A DNA stretch of 64,000 bases from Streptomyces sp. HUAS 15-9 (GTDB lineage Bacteria; Actinomycetota; Actinomycetes; Streptomycetales; Streptomycetaceae), in NCBI RefSeq assembly GCF_025642155.1, contig NZ_CP106798.1, forward strand, positions 7,812,001 through 7,876,000, written 5' to 3'. Position 1 is the first letter of the stretch; each line of letters opens with the position of its first letter. Shown in pieces: positions 21,848-30,589 of the stretch. A program made the translations under genes and the position numbers. The notes under the pieces are model-generated. The model did not search any database, was not told the origin of the DNA, and worked only from the letters and a program-made list of their open reading frames with translations.

Positions 21848-22623
21848 GTACAGGGCTCCTTCTTCGGTACGGAGGCCGGGTCCTCGACCGGGGTGAGCAG
21901 CACCCCCGTGCGGCTCGCCGTGAACAGCGTGCGGTCGGGGACCTCCTGCCAGTGCGGGTCGTCGTCGTACGGCTCGGAGGCCACGACGGTGCGTCCGCCG
22001 GGTTCTGCGAGAGAGAAGAGGGTGTCGCCCCAGGCGGTGGCGGCGACGGTCTCGCCGTCGGTGAGCAGCAGGTTGAGCCGGGAGGCCGGGGCCGCCTCGG
22101 CGACCTGCCGCACCGTGCCGGCCAGCGCCCGGCCCAGGTCGTCGCCGCCGCGCAGCCGGTGCAGGACCAGGGCCCATACGAACGCCGAGTCGCTGCGCGC
22201 CTCCAGGGACAGCAGATCGACCGGAGGCAGTCCGGGGACGAGCGGCGCCGCCGACTGCGGCCAGCCCGCGACGGCGCCGTTGTGGCTGAACAGCAGGCGG
22301 CCCGCGGCGAACGGTGCCGCCGCGGCCTCCGCGTCGGCGCCCGCCAGGGTCGCGTCGCGCACCGCGGCGAGCAGTGCTCCGGTGCGGACGACGCGGGCCA
22401 GATCGGCGAAGGAGAGGTCCGCCCAGATCGGCCCGGCGCGCCGGTAGCGGGCCGGTACCGGATCGCCCGGGGCGTACCAGCCCACCCCGAAGCCATCGGC
22501 GTTGACCGTCCCGTACCGCTGTCGGCGCGGCGCCCACGACTGGCGGTACAGACCGTGCGGGGGCTCCACGAGCAGCCGGCCCAGCGGCTCCTCGGGTCCC
22601 AGATACGCCAGATGACGGCACAT
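21844..22623 (-). CDS. egtC: Gamma-glutamyl-hercynylcysteine sulfoxide hydrolase EgtC
   Basis: Class II glutamine-amidotransferase-type (Ntn) hydrolase that removes glutamate from gamma-glutamyl-hercynylcysteine sulfoxide; 259 aa. The sequence starts MCRHLAYLG, so Cys2 becomes the N-terminal nucleophile after Met removal. LLFSHNGAV and NADGFGVGWY are family motifs. Its ATG shares one base with the egtB stop (TGATG) and its stop overlaps egtD. Confidence 0.95.
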   Translation of the reverse strand: MCRHLAYLGPEEPLGRLLVEPPHGLYRQSWAPRRQRYGTVNADGFGVGWYAPGDPVPARYRRAGPIWADLSFADLARVVRTGALLAAVRDATLAGADAEAAAAPFAAGRLLFSHNGAVAGWPQSAAPLVPGLPPVDLLSLEARSDSAFVWALVLHRLRGGDDLGRALAGTVRQVAEAAPASRLNLLLTDGETVAATAWGDTLFSLAEPGGRTVVASEPYDDDPHWQEVPDRTLFTASRTGVLLTPVEDPASVPKKEPCT

Positions 22624-23939
22624 CAGGCGGACTCCGAGCGGGCGGTGCGGAATCCGGAGAAGATCTGCCGCCGGATCGGGTAGTCCCAGTTGCGGAACGT
22701 CCCCCGGCAGGCCACCGGGTCCACGGCGAACGAACCACCGCGCAGCACCTTGTACTCGGACCCGAAGAACACCTCCGAGTACTCCTTGTACGGGAACGCC
22801 GCGAACCCCGGGTACGGCAGGAAGTCGCTCGCCGTCCACTCCCATACGTCGCCGATCAACTGCCGTATCCCCAGCGGGGACTCACCGGCCGGATAGCTGC
22901 CGGCCGGAGCGGGCCGCAGATGGCGCTGGCCCAGGTTGGCGTGGACCGGCGCCGGATCGGCGTCGCCCCACGGGTAGCGCGTGGAGCGGTCCTGGGGGGG
23001 GTCGTGGCGGGCCGCCTTCTCCCACTCCGCCTCGGTCGGCAGCCGGCGACCGGCCCAGCGGGCGTAGGCGTCCGCCTCGTACCAGCACACGTGCAGCACC
23101 GGCTCGTCGGGCGGCACCACCTCGGTGACGCCGAAGCGGCGTCTGAGCCACTGCCCGCCGTCGCGGCTCCAGTACAGCGGTGCCGTGATCGACTGCCGGC
23201 GTATGTGCTCCCAGCCCTCCGGCGTCCACCAGCGCTCCTGGTCGTAGCCGCCGTCCTCGATGAACGCCTGGTAGGCGGCGTTCGTCACGGGGGTGGTGTC
23301 GAGGTGGAAGGGTGCCACCTCGACCTGGTGCGCGGGGCGTTCGTTGTCCAGCGACCACGGCTCGGTGGAGGTGCCCATGGTGAACGGGCCGCCGGGCACC
23401 AGCACTTCGGCGGGGCCGGTGAACAGCGGTGCCGGGTCCGGGTCCGGGGCGGTGAGGGCCTGTGGGCCCTTGCGGAGCTGATGGGTGATCAGCATGGTCT
23501 CGTCGTGCTGCTGTTCGTGCTGGGCGATCATCCCGAAGGCGAAGCCCGCCTCGGTCAGCCGGGTGCCGCCGAACGCCGTGCTCTCCAGCAGGTCCAGGGC
23601 GCGTCCGCGCACCTCGGCCGCGTAGCGGCGGGCCTCGGCGGGCGGCAGCAGCGGCAGCGACGGCCGCTCGGCACGCGGGTGCTCGAAGGCGTCGTACAGG
23701 CTGTCTATCTCGGGTCGCATCGCCTCCCGGCCGCCGACCGAGCGCAGGAGCCACAGCTCCTCCTGGTTGCCGATGTGGGCGAGGTCCCACACCAGCGGGG
23801 ACATCAGCGGAGAGTGCTGGGCGGTGAGGTCGGGCTCCTCGACGCAGCTGGTCAGCAGCGTGGTGCGGTCGCGGGCCGTGGTGAGCGAGGTCAGGGCCCG
23901 ACGGCGCAGGGTCTCGGAGTCGGTCTCGGGGGCGGTCAT
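22623..23939 (-). CDS. egtB: Hercynine oxygenase (sulfoxide synthase) EgtB
   Basis: Non-haem iron enzyme joining hercynine and gamma-glutamylcysteine with O2 to form the sulfoxide; 438 aa. The N-terminal DinB-type helical domain carries QHEQQHDE, giving the His-x3-His part of the iron site, with a third His upstream (WDLAHIGNQEE). The C-terminal half is a formylglycine-generating-enzyme-like domain (GGPFTMGTS, RLPTEAEWEKAAR, GDVWEWTAS, LRGGSFAV). ATG 23939 overlaps the egtA stop. Confidence 0.95.
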   Translation of the reverse strand: MTAPETDSETLRRRALTSLTTARDRTTLLTSCVEEPDLTAQHSPLMSPLVWDLAHIGNQEELWLLRSVGGREAMRPEIDSLYDAFEHPRAERPSLPLLPPAEARRYAAEVRGRALDLLESTAFGGTRLTEAGFAFGMIAQHEQQHDETMLITHQLRKGPQALTAPDPDPAPLFTGPAEVLVPGGPFTMGTSTEPWSLDNERPAHQVEVAPFHLDTTPVTNAAYQAFIEDGGYDQERWWTPEGWEHIRRQSITAPLYWSRDGGQWLRRRFGVTEVVPPDEPVLHVCWYEADAYARWAGRRLPTEAEWEKAARHDPPQDRSTRYPWGDADPAPVHANLGQRHLRPAPAGSYPAGESPLGIRQLIGDVWEWTASDFLPYPGFAAFPYKEYSEVFFGSEYKVLRGGSFAVDPVACRGTFRNWDYPIRRQIFSGFRTARSESA

Positions 23940-25297
23940 GTGAGGATGTCCTTCCCGTGGGCGGTGGGCGTCCCTCCGGTCGAGCGGAGCCGGGACCGGG
24001 GGAGTTCCGTGCCGTGCAGACGGTCCCGCAGATCGTCGGCGGGGCAGCGGCCCCGGACGACATAGCGGTTCAGGTACGCCGCGACGGCGGCCGTGACGTC
24101 GTGGGTCGCGCCGAGGCGGGGCAGGGCCTCCAGCGCCGCCGTGAAGCAGGTGACGGCGGCATCGCGCAGCTCGGGGTCGGCGAGCCCGGTCCGTGCCGCG
24201 TCGATCCACAGCGGATTGTGCGGCGCGGGGCGTGACAGGGCCCGCTCGGCCAGCGGCTTCACGGTCCGGTACGCGGTCTCGGCCGCCTCCGGGTCGTCGA
24301 ACAGCGCCGCCGTCACCGCGAGCGGCACGATCCATCCGTCGTCGCCGGGCTGTGCGTCGATCATGCGCAGTTCCAGGTGGCCGCGCGGTCTGATCGGCGG
24401 GAACAGCGTCGTGACGTGGTAGTCGAGGTCCTCGCGGGTGGGCGGCCGGGGCGCCTTCGAGCGGGTCCACTCCCGGAAGGTGAGCCCCTCGGGCACCTCC
24501 CACGGGCCGTCGTCGTGCCGTACGCACATCACCGGGGCGTCGAGGACATGCCGGGCCCAGGCGTCGCGCGGCTCCCCGTCCAGCGGCGGAGCGCCCGCCT
24601 GGCCGGGGCCGATCTCCAGCCACAGCAGTTGCCGGGTGGACAGCCAGCCCGTGGGCTGCCGTCCCACCAGCGGGGAGTTGGCGAACGCGGCCACCAGCAC
24701 CGGGCCCAGCTGATGCGCCAGCCACCAGCGGCGGCCGTGGCCCAGCGGGCCGGGCTCCTCGTACCCGGCGTCCACGCACACCTGGACGGAGGCCGAGGCG
24801 CACATCATGTGCCGGCCGGCCGTGCCCCTGCGGTCGAGACTGGTCTCCATGGCCTCGTAGCGCGCATCGCGCAGGAACCGGCGGGGCAGGTGCCAGGGGT
24901 CGTGACCGACGCCGACGAGACCGAGGCCGTCCTCGGCGAGGACCGCGCGGACGGCGTCCAGATCGGCGGAGACGGTACCGATGCACTCCATCAGGGAGGC
25001 GGTGGGCGGCGAGCTGAGCTCGAGCTGGCCGCCGGGCTCGACGGTGAGCGCCGACCTCAGAGGCACGGTACGCAGTGCGGCATAGGCCGCTTCGAGTCGT
25101 TCGGGTGTCACGGGGAGCTGCGGCTGCCGCAGCTCGTGGACCAGCCATTCCACTTCGACCCCGAGGCAGCGGGGCGGGCCGGTCTTGAAGCAGATGCCCC
25201 GGACCAGGGCCTCCACCTCGGCTTCGGTGACGGCGGTGCGTGGCTGCGTACAGTCGCTACAGTCACCCACCGAACCGACACTGGATGTATCGGACAT
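23936..25297 (-). CDS. egtA: Glutamate-cysteine ligase EgtA
   Basis: Makes the gamma-glutamylcysteine used by EgtB; 453 aa, GCS2-type ligase. Features include GVEVEWLVHELRQPQLPV, QLELSSPPTASLMECI (substrate-binding Glu and Arg region), MMCASASVQVCVD and RGHLELRMIDAQPGDD. GAGAGG lies upstream of ATG 25297. As first gene of egtABCD, its promoter should be in the 269-bp gap shared with the divergent PARG-like gene. No egtE beta-lyase is seen in the window; the last step is probably encoded elsewhere, as in other streptomycetes. Confidence 0.93.
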   Translation of the reverse strand: MSDTSSVGSVGDCSDCTQPRTAVTEAEVEALVRGICFKTGPPRCLGVEVEWLVHELRQPQLPVTPERLEAAYAALRTVPLRSALTVEPGGQLELSSPPTASLMECIGTVSADLDAVRAVLAEDGLGLVGVGHDPWHLPRRFLRDARYEAMETSLDRRGTAGRHMMCASASVQVCVDAGYEEPGPLGHGRRWWLAHQLGPVLVAAFANSPLVGRQPTGWLSTRQLLWLEIGPGQAGAPPLDGEPRDAWARHVLDAPVMCVRHDDGPWEVPEGLTFREWTRSKAPRPPTREDLDYHVTTLFPPIRPRGHLELRMIDAQPGDDGWIVPLAVTAALFDDPEAAETAYRTVKPLAERALSRPAPHNPLWIDAARTGLADPELRDAAVTCFTAALEALPRLGATHDVTAAVAAYLNRYVVRGRCPADDLRDRLHGTELPRSRLRSTGGTPTAHGKDILT

Positions 25298-25507
25298 ATC
25301 GCGATCCTCTCAGAGATTCCGCGATGCCACCGGTCGGGCGTTCGACGGGCCCCGCCCGGCGGCACTCGTCCCACCCAAGACCCTCGCCTCGATTCGCACA
25401 AGGGTGCACATCGGTGCGTTCGCGTCTCGTCATATCCGTTTTCCGCGCGTTCTCGGGGCCGGGAAACTCCGTTGCACCGCAGGACCGGCATCGATCACGA
25501 TGCGTTC

Positions 25508-25570
25508 ATGAGGACGACGGGGGAGGCCGCGCGGCACGCGGTCGTGGCGCACACGGGGGTGGCGCCATGA
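25508..25570 (+). CDS. Possible 20-aa leader peptide upstream of the PARG-like gene
   Basis: ATG 25508 opens a 20-codon frame (MRTTGEAARHAVVAHTGVAP) whose stop overlaps the next start (ATGA, 25567-25570), the same coupling used by real operons here. It may be a coupling leader or the remnant of an N-terminal extension. No conserved domain is visible. Its existence as a peptide is uncertain. Confidence 0.3.
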   Translation: MRTTGEAARHAVVAHTGVAP

Positions 25571-26394
25571 GCGCGCGGCTGCGCGGTATCGCGACGGAGA
25601 CCGAGCGGATCGTGGCGCAGGGGGCGTATCGCGCGCCCGGCGGTCACGAGGTGTCGCTCGCGGCCTGGATCGAGGCCGCGCGGGCGGGCACGCGCATGCA
25701 CGGGCCCGACCCGGTCCCGTTCGCCCCCGTCCCTTCCTCGACGGCAACGCTCCTGGAGGTCACCGGCGAGAGCAGCCTTCAGGCGGCCCGCCGTCTGCCG
25801 GGACCGGTCGCCGTCCTGAACTTCGCCTCGGCCCGCAACCCGGGCGGCGGCTATCTCAACGGAGCCCAGGCCCAGGAGGAGGCCCTGTGCCGCGCCTCCG
25901 CGCTGTACACGTGCCTGCTGCGGGCCCCGGAGTTCTACGACCATCACCGCGCCCACCGCGACCCGTTCTACACGGACCGTGTCATCCACTCACCGGCCGT
26001 GCCGGTCTTCCGCGACGACCGCGGCCGGCTGCTCGACGAGCCGTACACGGCCGGCTTCCTGACCTCTCCGGCCCCCAACGCCGGAGTCGTCCTGCGTACG
26101 GTTCCGGAGCGGGCGCCCGATCTGCCGCGGGCCCTCGCGGTGCGGGCCGAGCGGGTGTTGGAGACGGCCGCGGCGCATGGCTACCGGCGGCTGGTCCTCG
26201 GCGCCTGGGGCTGCGGAGTCTTCCGCAACGACCCCGCGCAGGTCGCGGACGCCTTCCACGGGCTGCTCGGGCCCGGCGGGCGGTTCGCCGGAGCCTTCGA
26301 ACACATCGTGTTCGGGATCCTGGACCGCACACCGGGAGCCGTGGTGCGAGCAGCTTTCGAACGGACGTTCGCGGAGCGTCAGGTCCAGCCGTAG
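25567..26394 (+). CDS. PARG-type macrodomain hydrolase (TIGR02452 family)
   Basis: Predicted poly- or mono-ADP-ribose glycohydrolase of the bacterial PARG group, 275 aa. The PARG signature GGG-x7-QEE is present as NPGGGYLNGAQAQEEALCR, including the consecutive glutamates needed for catalysis. Other macrodomain features are VLNFASARNPGGG at the ribose-binding loop and LVLGAWGCGVFRNDP near residue 215. It is divergent from egtA. Its 3' end overlaps the convergent PemK-like gene by 16 bp. It would remove ADP-ribose from proteins or nucleic acids; no ADP-ribosyltransferase gene is nearby. Confidence 0.85.
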   Translation: MSARLRGIATETERIVAQGAYRAPGGHEVSLAAWIEAARAGTRMHGPDPVPFAPVPSSTATLLEVTGESSLQAARRLPGPVAVLNFASARNPGGGYLNGAQAQEEALCRASALYTCLLRAPEFYDHHRAHRDPFYTDRVIHSPAVPVFRDDRGRLLDEPYTAGFLTSPAPNAGVVLRTVPERAPDLPRALAVRAERVLETAAAHGYRRLVLGAWGCGVFRNDPAQVADAFHGLLGPGGRFAGAFEHIVFGILDRTPGAVVRAAFERTFAERQVQP

Positions 26395-26825
26395 CGCTCG
26401 TGCAGCCGCTGCCGCACCAGGTTGAACCGGCCGCGGTCCAGCGCGCACGCCTCCCGGCGCATGCCCTCCTCGTGCAGCCGCAGGACACGGTCGACGTCCA
26501 CCCATGAGTCGCGCCCCGACCGGTCCCACGGCCCGCTGCCGATGGCCACCCACTCACGGTCGCCGTCGTGCCGCTTGCTGGACAGCTGGACGGCGAGGAA
26601 CGTCCCCTCGGCCTCCCGTGCCACGACCAGCACCGGCCGGTCCTTGCCCCGTCCGTCGTTCTCCTCAAAAGGCACCCAGGTCCACACGATCTCACCGGGA
26701 TCCGGATCGCCGTCGTGCGCGGGGGAGTACTCGGTACGCACCCGGCCGACCGCACGGGGGTCGGCCTCGGTGGTGGCGGTGGGGCCGTGCCGGCCCGGGA
26801 CGTTCTCTTCGGTAAACGCAGTCAC
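26379..26825 (-). CDS. PemK/MazF-like protein
   Basis: A 148-aa protein whose C-terminal 100 residues fit the PemK/MazF fold: PGEIVWTWVPFEENDGRGKD, RPVLVVAREAEG, VQLSSKRHDGD, and WVDVDRVLRL. These match the conserved strand with G-x-KxRP and the later substrate-binding loop of mRNA-interferase toxins. About 40 low-complexity residues precede it. No antitoxin gene is adjacent; the upstream gene on the same strand is flotillin. GTG 26825 lies inside a perfect hairpin (26821-26854), so the start may be down-regulated or the true start may be further in. Confidence 0.7.
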   Translation of the reverse strand: MTAFTEENVPGRHGPTATTEADPRAVGRVRTEYSPAHDGDPDPGEIVWTWVPFEENDGRGKDRPVLVVAREAEGTFLAVQLSSKRHDGDREWVAIGSGPWDRSGRDSWVDVDRVLRLHEEGMRREACALDRGRFNLVRQRLHERYGWT

Positions 26826-26854
26826 GGGGGCACCTTAGAGGGTGCCCCCGTGAC
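26821..26854. terminator. Perfect 14-bp hairpin covering the pemK-like start
   Basis: GTCACGGGGGCACC (26821-26834) and GGTGCCCCCGTGAC (26841-26854) pair perfectly around a 6-nt loop. It sits 17 bp after the flotillin stop and contains the GTG of the pemK-like gene, so it can end flotillin transcription and occlude that start codon. Confidence 0.75.
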
Positions 26855-26870
26855 CGTGTCAGCCCGTCAC

Positions 26871-28352
26871 CTACTCCTTCTCCACCGGCACCTTCTGCGC
26901 CGGCGGCGTCGTGATCCCGTTGAGGGACGAAGTCCCGTTCGAGGTCTGCCCGTTCTGGTTCATCGAGGCCAGCAGCTGACGCGCCAGACCGAGACCGGTG
27001 CCGCCCATGGTGAGCGCCTTGGCGAACATGTCGGCCATGCCGTCGGCACCGTTGAGCAACACCATGTTGTCGACGTTGCCGAAGGCGGACGCGCCGGCCT
27101 TCACGATCTCCGGCCAGTTCTCGGCGAGTTGCTGGGCGACGACCGCCTCCTGGTTCTCGGCGAGGGCCGCGGCCCTCGCCTTGATGGCCTCCGCCTCGGC
27201 GAGACCCTTGGCCTTGGTCGCCTCCGCGTCCGCCAGGCCCTTCGCCTGCGCCGCGGCCGCCTCGGCCTCACCGGTGGCCCGGGTCGCCGCGGCCGATGCC
27301 ACACCTCGGGCCTTCGTCGCCTCGGCCTCGGCGCTCGCGGCCGTCTTGACCCGGGTCGCCTCGGCCGCCGCCGCGAGCTCCGTCTCCTTCGCCTTGGCCT
27401 GGGCCCCCGAGATACGCGCGTCACGCTCGGCCTCGGCCAGCGTGCGCTTCTCGTAGGCCCGGGCGTCGGCCGGCTTGCGGACGTCCGCCTGGAGCTGCTG
27501 CTCCCGTCGGTGCGCCTCCAGCTCGGCGACCCGTGTCTCCTGGACCACGACCTCCTGCCGGGCGGCCGCGTCGGCGAGCGGACCGGCCTGCCTGGCCTGG
27601 GCCGCCGCCTTGTCACGCTCGGCCTGGTAGCCGGCCTGGAGGATCTCGCTGTCCCGGGTGGCCTCCGCCATCCGGGCGAACGACTGTTGCTCCGCCTCGG
27701 TGGCGAGACGGTTCGCCTCCGCCTGCGCGATCCGCGCGTCCCGCTGGACGGCCGCCGCGTGCGGCATCGCCAGGTTCTGGATGTACCCGGTCGGATCCTC
27801 GATCTCATGGATCTGCAGGGAGTCCACGATGAGCCCCAGCTTCTCCATCTCCGTGCCGCAGGCGGCCCGGGTCTGCCCGGTGAGCTTCTCCCGGTCGCGG
27901 ATCATGTCCTCGACCGTCAGTCCGCCCACGATGGACCGCAGATGACCCGCGAACACGTTGTGCACCCGCTCGGACATCATCTTCTGCTGGTCCAGGAAAC
28001 GGCGGCCCGCGTTGGCGATCGACACGAAGTCGTCGCCCACCTTGAAGATGACCACACCCCGCACCTTCAGCGGAATGCCCTGCTGGGTCACGCAGTCCAC
28101 CGACAACTCGGTCTCGTTCAGGTCGAGGGAGAGCTTGCGCACCGCCTGCACACCGGGCAGCACCAGCGTGCCGCGCCCCGTGACGATACGGAATCCCATG
28201 CCTTCCTCGAGGCCCTCGGTCCGATGCTTCGAACCGGAGATGATGAGCGCCTCGTTGGGTTCGGCGACCCGCCACATCATCTTGAACACACCGATCAACA
28301 CGAGGACGGCAACGACCGCCGCCCCCGCAACGACGCCGACAACCATCGGCAT
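26871..28352 (-). CDS. Flotillin/SPFH-domain membrane scaffold protein
   Basis: Membrane microdomain scaffold of about 493 aa. One N-terminal transmembrane helix (PMVVGVVAGAAVVAVLVLIG) precedes the SPFH/band-7 domain (about 35-200, with EPNEALIISG and GRGTLVLPGVQAVRKLSLDL). A long Ala/Glu/Lys-rich coiled coil (about 200-400) with repeated EAxxAK units and a flotillin C-terminal segment follow. ATG 28352 has AGGGGG just upstream; ATG 28367 would add MQRGR and is also possible. It is next to an NfeD-like gene, as flotillin commonly is, and upstream of the pemK-like gene. Confidence 0.9.
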   Translation of the reverse strand: MPMVVGVVAGAAVVAVLVLIGVFKMMWRVAEPNEALIISGSKHRTEGLEEGMGFRIVTGRGTLVLPGVQAVRKLSLDLNETELSVDCVTQQGIPLKVRGVVIFKVGDDFVSIANAGRRFLDQQKMMSERVHNVFAGHLRSIVGGLTVEDMIRDREKLTGQTRAACGTEMEKLGLIVDSLQIHEIEDPTGYIQNLAMPHAAAVQRDARIAQAEANRLATEAEQQSFARMAEATRDSEILQAGYQAERDKAAAQARQAGPLADAAARQEVVVQETRVAELEAHRREQQLQADVRKPADARAYEKRTLAEAERDARISGAQAKAKETELAAAAEATRVKTAASAEAEATKARGVASAAATRATGEAEAAAAQAKGLADAEATKAKGLAEAEAIKARAAALAENQEAVVAQQLAENWPEIVKAGASAFGNVDNMVLLNGADGMADMFAKALTMGGTGLGLARQLLASMNQNGQTSNGTSSLNGITTPPAQKVPVEKE

Positions 28353-28483
28353 ACGCCCCCTTTGCATGGTGCCCTTTCGGCACCGAACGAAGGGAGTGTG
28401 CTCTCGCGGGGGCCCATGGAGAAGACGCTGACGGATCCTTGTCGCAATCTTGATACGCGGCTCTCACCTGGGGCGGAGCATGC

Positions 28484-28702
28484 TCAACTGTCGTACGCAG
28501 CAGTGACGTAGACGGTCCGCGGCGGCAGGTGCTCCACCACCATCACCACCGTGCCCCGCTCCATCCGCCCCGTGCCGTCCGCGGCGTACGCGAGGAAGTG
28601 CTCCGCACCCCCGCGCACCCGGACCATCACCTCGCCGACGAGCCCGGGCCCGATCGTTCCGGTGACCCGCCCCATGAGCCCGACCATCGACGCATCGTCC
28701 AT
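28484..28702 (-). CDS. Small NfeD-like OB-fold protein
   Basis: A 72-aa soluble protein (MDDASMVGLMGRVTGTIGPG, later GRMERGTVVMVVEHLPPRTV). The glycine-rich strands and the GTxVxVVE pattern resemble the C-terminal OB domain of NfeD proteins, the usual partners of flotillins, but without membrane segments. Its position 116 bp upstream of the flotillin start supports this; the similarity is weak by eye. TACCCT (minus strand, 28709-28714) ends 6 nt before the ATG, suggesting leaderless initiation. GTG 28708 is an alternative start. Confidence 0.6.
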   Translation of the reverse strand: MDDASMVGLMGRVTGTIGPGLVGEVMVRVRGGAEHFLAYAADGTGRMERGTVVMVVEHLPPRTVYVTAAYDS

Positions 28703-28746
28703 GGTCACAGGGTAGGTCAGCGCATCGCTCACGGGACCGGGCGGGC

Positions 28747-30336
28747 TCAGTCCGGTGCGGGGTCCGCCGAGTTGACCGTCACCGGGCCCGGGCCCACGGG
28801 CTCCCGCCGTACCGGAGCGAGCCTCGCGCGGCGATCCAGGACCACCGGGCCGGGCAGGGTCGGTGGGGGCGGAGTGTCCTCGGGCTCGTCCCCGATCCGG
28901 TCCGGGGCCCGGTCCGCGATCCGGTCCTCGGGCTCGTCCGTGATCCGCTCCAACTGGCTGCGGTACAGCGTCACGCCCCCGGTGACCGACCGCGCGCACA
29001 GCACCGCGAGGATGCCCGGGCCGAGCAGCGAGGCGTCCCCGAGCATCTCCGCGACCATCACCAGGACACCGAGCGGCGCGTGCGCGACCGCGCCCAGACA
29101 GGCGGCCATGCCCACCGCCACCGGGACCAGCGGGCTGCCGGGCGCCAGCCCGAGCGGCTCCGCCAGCCGCCACACCGCCGCACCCACCCCGGCGCCCACC
29201 ACCATGCACGGCCCGAAGATGCCGCCCGAACCGCCCGAGCCCACCGTCAGCGCCGTGCCCACGATCTTCGCCAGCGGAATCGCCAGCACCACCGCCAACG
29301 GCAGGTCCAGCAGCACACTCCGCGAGGTCAGCGCCTCCATCAGCCCGTATCCGGTGCCCAGCACCCCGGGCACCAGCAGCCCCAGCCCGCCCACCAGCAG
29401 CCCCGCGACCGTGGGCGCCGCGACCCGGGCGAACGTCCCGCGCGCCCGTTTCTCGACGCGCGTGTGCACCGCGTAGAAGCAGGCCGTGTACAGCCGTCCG
29501 ACACTGCCCGCGACCAGACCCACCACCGCGACCAGAGCCAGCCCCGTCGCCCCGCCGACCCCATGGCCGCCGTGCCCGCCGAGCGACGGCGAGAAGCCGT
29601 GACAGGCGCCGAACACCAGCCAGCCCGCCACGGAGGCGATCAGCGCCTTGGGCAGCACACGGGCGTCCATGTCTCTGCGGTACAGCAGCTCCGCCCCGAG
29701 CAGCGCCCCGCCCAGCGGCGCCCGGAAGATCGCGCCGACGCCCGCCGCGAGACCGATCACCAGCGCCGTACGGGCCTGTTCGCGCGTCATGCCGGTGCGC
29801 CGGGCGATGACGGAGCCGAACGCCGCGGAGATCTGCGCGGCCGGCCCCTCCGTGCCGCCCGAGCCGCCGGAGCCGATGGTCACCGCCGACGCCACCAGCT
29901 TCACCACCGTCACCCGGCCCCGCATGCCCGTTGGATCGTGGTGCGCCGCCGCGATCGCAGCGTCCGTGCCGTGGCCGCGCGCCTCGGGCGCCAGCCGGAC
30001 GGCGAACGCCGTGGCGACCAGCGCGCCGCCGGCCGCCACCAACGGCACCAGCCACGGCCGGTCGGATCCGGACAGCGCTCGGAAACCACCTTCGCCGGAT
30101 GTCCGGTAGGGCCGGTAACCGGCCACCGACTCCAGCAGCCAGCCCGTGCACAGATGCAGCAGTCCGAACAGCGCGGCCGCCCCGAGACCGGCCACCACAC
30201 CGATCAGAGCGGCCGGGAGGACCCAGCGGGCGAGCGAGTCGTCCGTGTCCGGCAGTGGGAAGAACCGGGCCGGAACCCGTAACGAACGCCGTCCCGAACG
30301 CCCTCGCGTACCTCGCGCCCCCGTCTCCACCCGCAC
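28747..30336 (-). CDS. ClC-family chloride channel or transporter
   Basis: Multi-pass membrane protein of 529 aa with about ten hydrophobic segments. ClC selectivity-filter motifs appear as GSGGSGGTEGP (with the gating Glu in the GxEGP position) and GSGGSGGIFGP, plus GAIFRAPLGGALLG. The first filter loop reads GSGGS where classical ClC proteins have GSGIP, an actinobacterial variant. The charged Pro/Asp-rich tail (after about 460) has no CBS domains. The gating Glu suggests a Cl-/H+ exchanger. Codon 19 is TTA (minus strand, 30282-30280), so translation should require the bldA tRNA. It is divergent from the RiPP precursor gene. Confidence 0.9.
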   Translation of the reverse strand: MRVETGARGTRGRSGRRSLRVPARFFPLPDTDDSLARWVLPAALIGVVAGLGAAALFGLLHLCTGWLLESVAGYRPYRTSGEGGFRALSGSDRPWLVPLVAAGGALVATAFAVRLAPEARGHGTDAAIAAAHHDPTGMRGRVTVVKLVASAVTIGSGGSGGTEGPAAQISAAFGSVIARRTGMTREQARTALVIGLAAGVGAIFRAPLGGALLGAELLYRRDMDARVLPKALIASVAGWLVFGACHGFSPSLGGHGGHGVGGATGLALVAVVGLVAGSVGRLYTACFYAVHTRVEKRARGTFARVAAPTVAGLLVGGLGLLVPGVLGTGYGLMEALTSRSVLLDLPLAVVLAIPLAKIVGTALTVGSGGSGGIFGPCMVVGAGVGAAVWRLAEPLGLAPGSPLVPVAVGMAACLGAVAHAPLGVLVMVAEMLGDASLLGPGILAVLCARSVTGGVTLYRSQLERITDEPEDRIADRAPDRIGDEPEDTPPPPTLPGPVVLDRRARLAPVRREPVGPGPVTVNSADPAPD

Positions 30337-30530
30337 ACTCCCGACAGTCGACTTCCTCGTCCCTTGTGAGGGTGACGGGCGGGCGTGGCAAGGTCAACGG
30401 CGCCGCGCCGCAGGGCTGATGCCGCCAGGGCGCGCGGGGCCGCGCGACAGCGCACAACCGTCACCCGCACCCCGGCAGAAGCGCTGCGCAGCGCCCGGAT
30501 CGCGGGCAGACCTGCGCACGCTTCTCTGGT

Positions 30531-30536
30531 TATCCT
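30531..30536 (+). promoter_or_regulatory. Candidate -10 for the RiPP operon
   Basis: TATCCT lies 53 nt before the precursor ATG (30590) in the 253-bp gap between the ClC and precursor genes. No clear -35 is seen. Apart from this I find no structure in the gap. Confidence 0.3.
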
Positions 30537-30589
30537 CAAAGTCGGTTCAACAGACAGTCATCGGGACAGCGACAGGGGGGCTGAGGCCG

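Noticed and set aside
25298-25340. SigR-type promoter for egtA
   Set aside because: GGAAT is present on the minus strand but GTT is not found 18-19 nt later.
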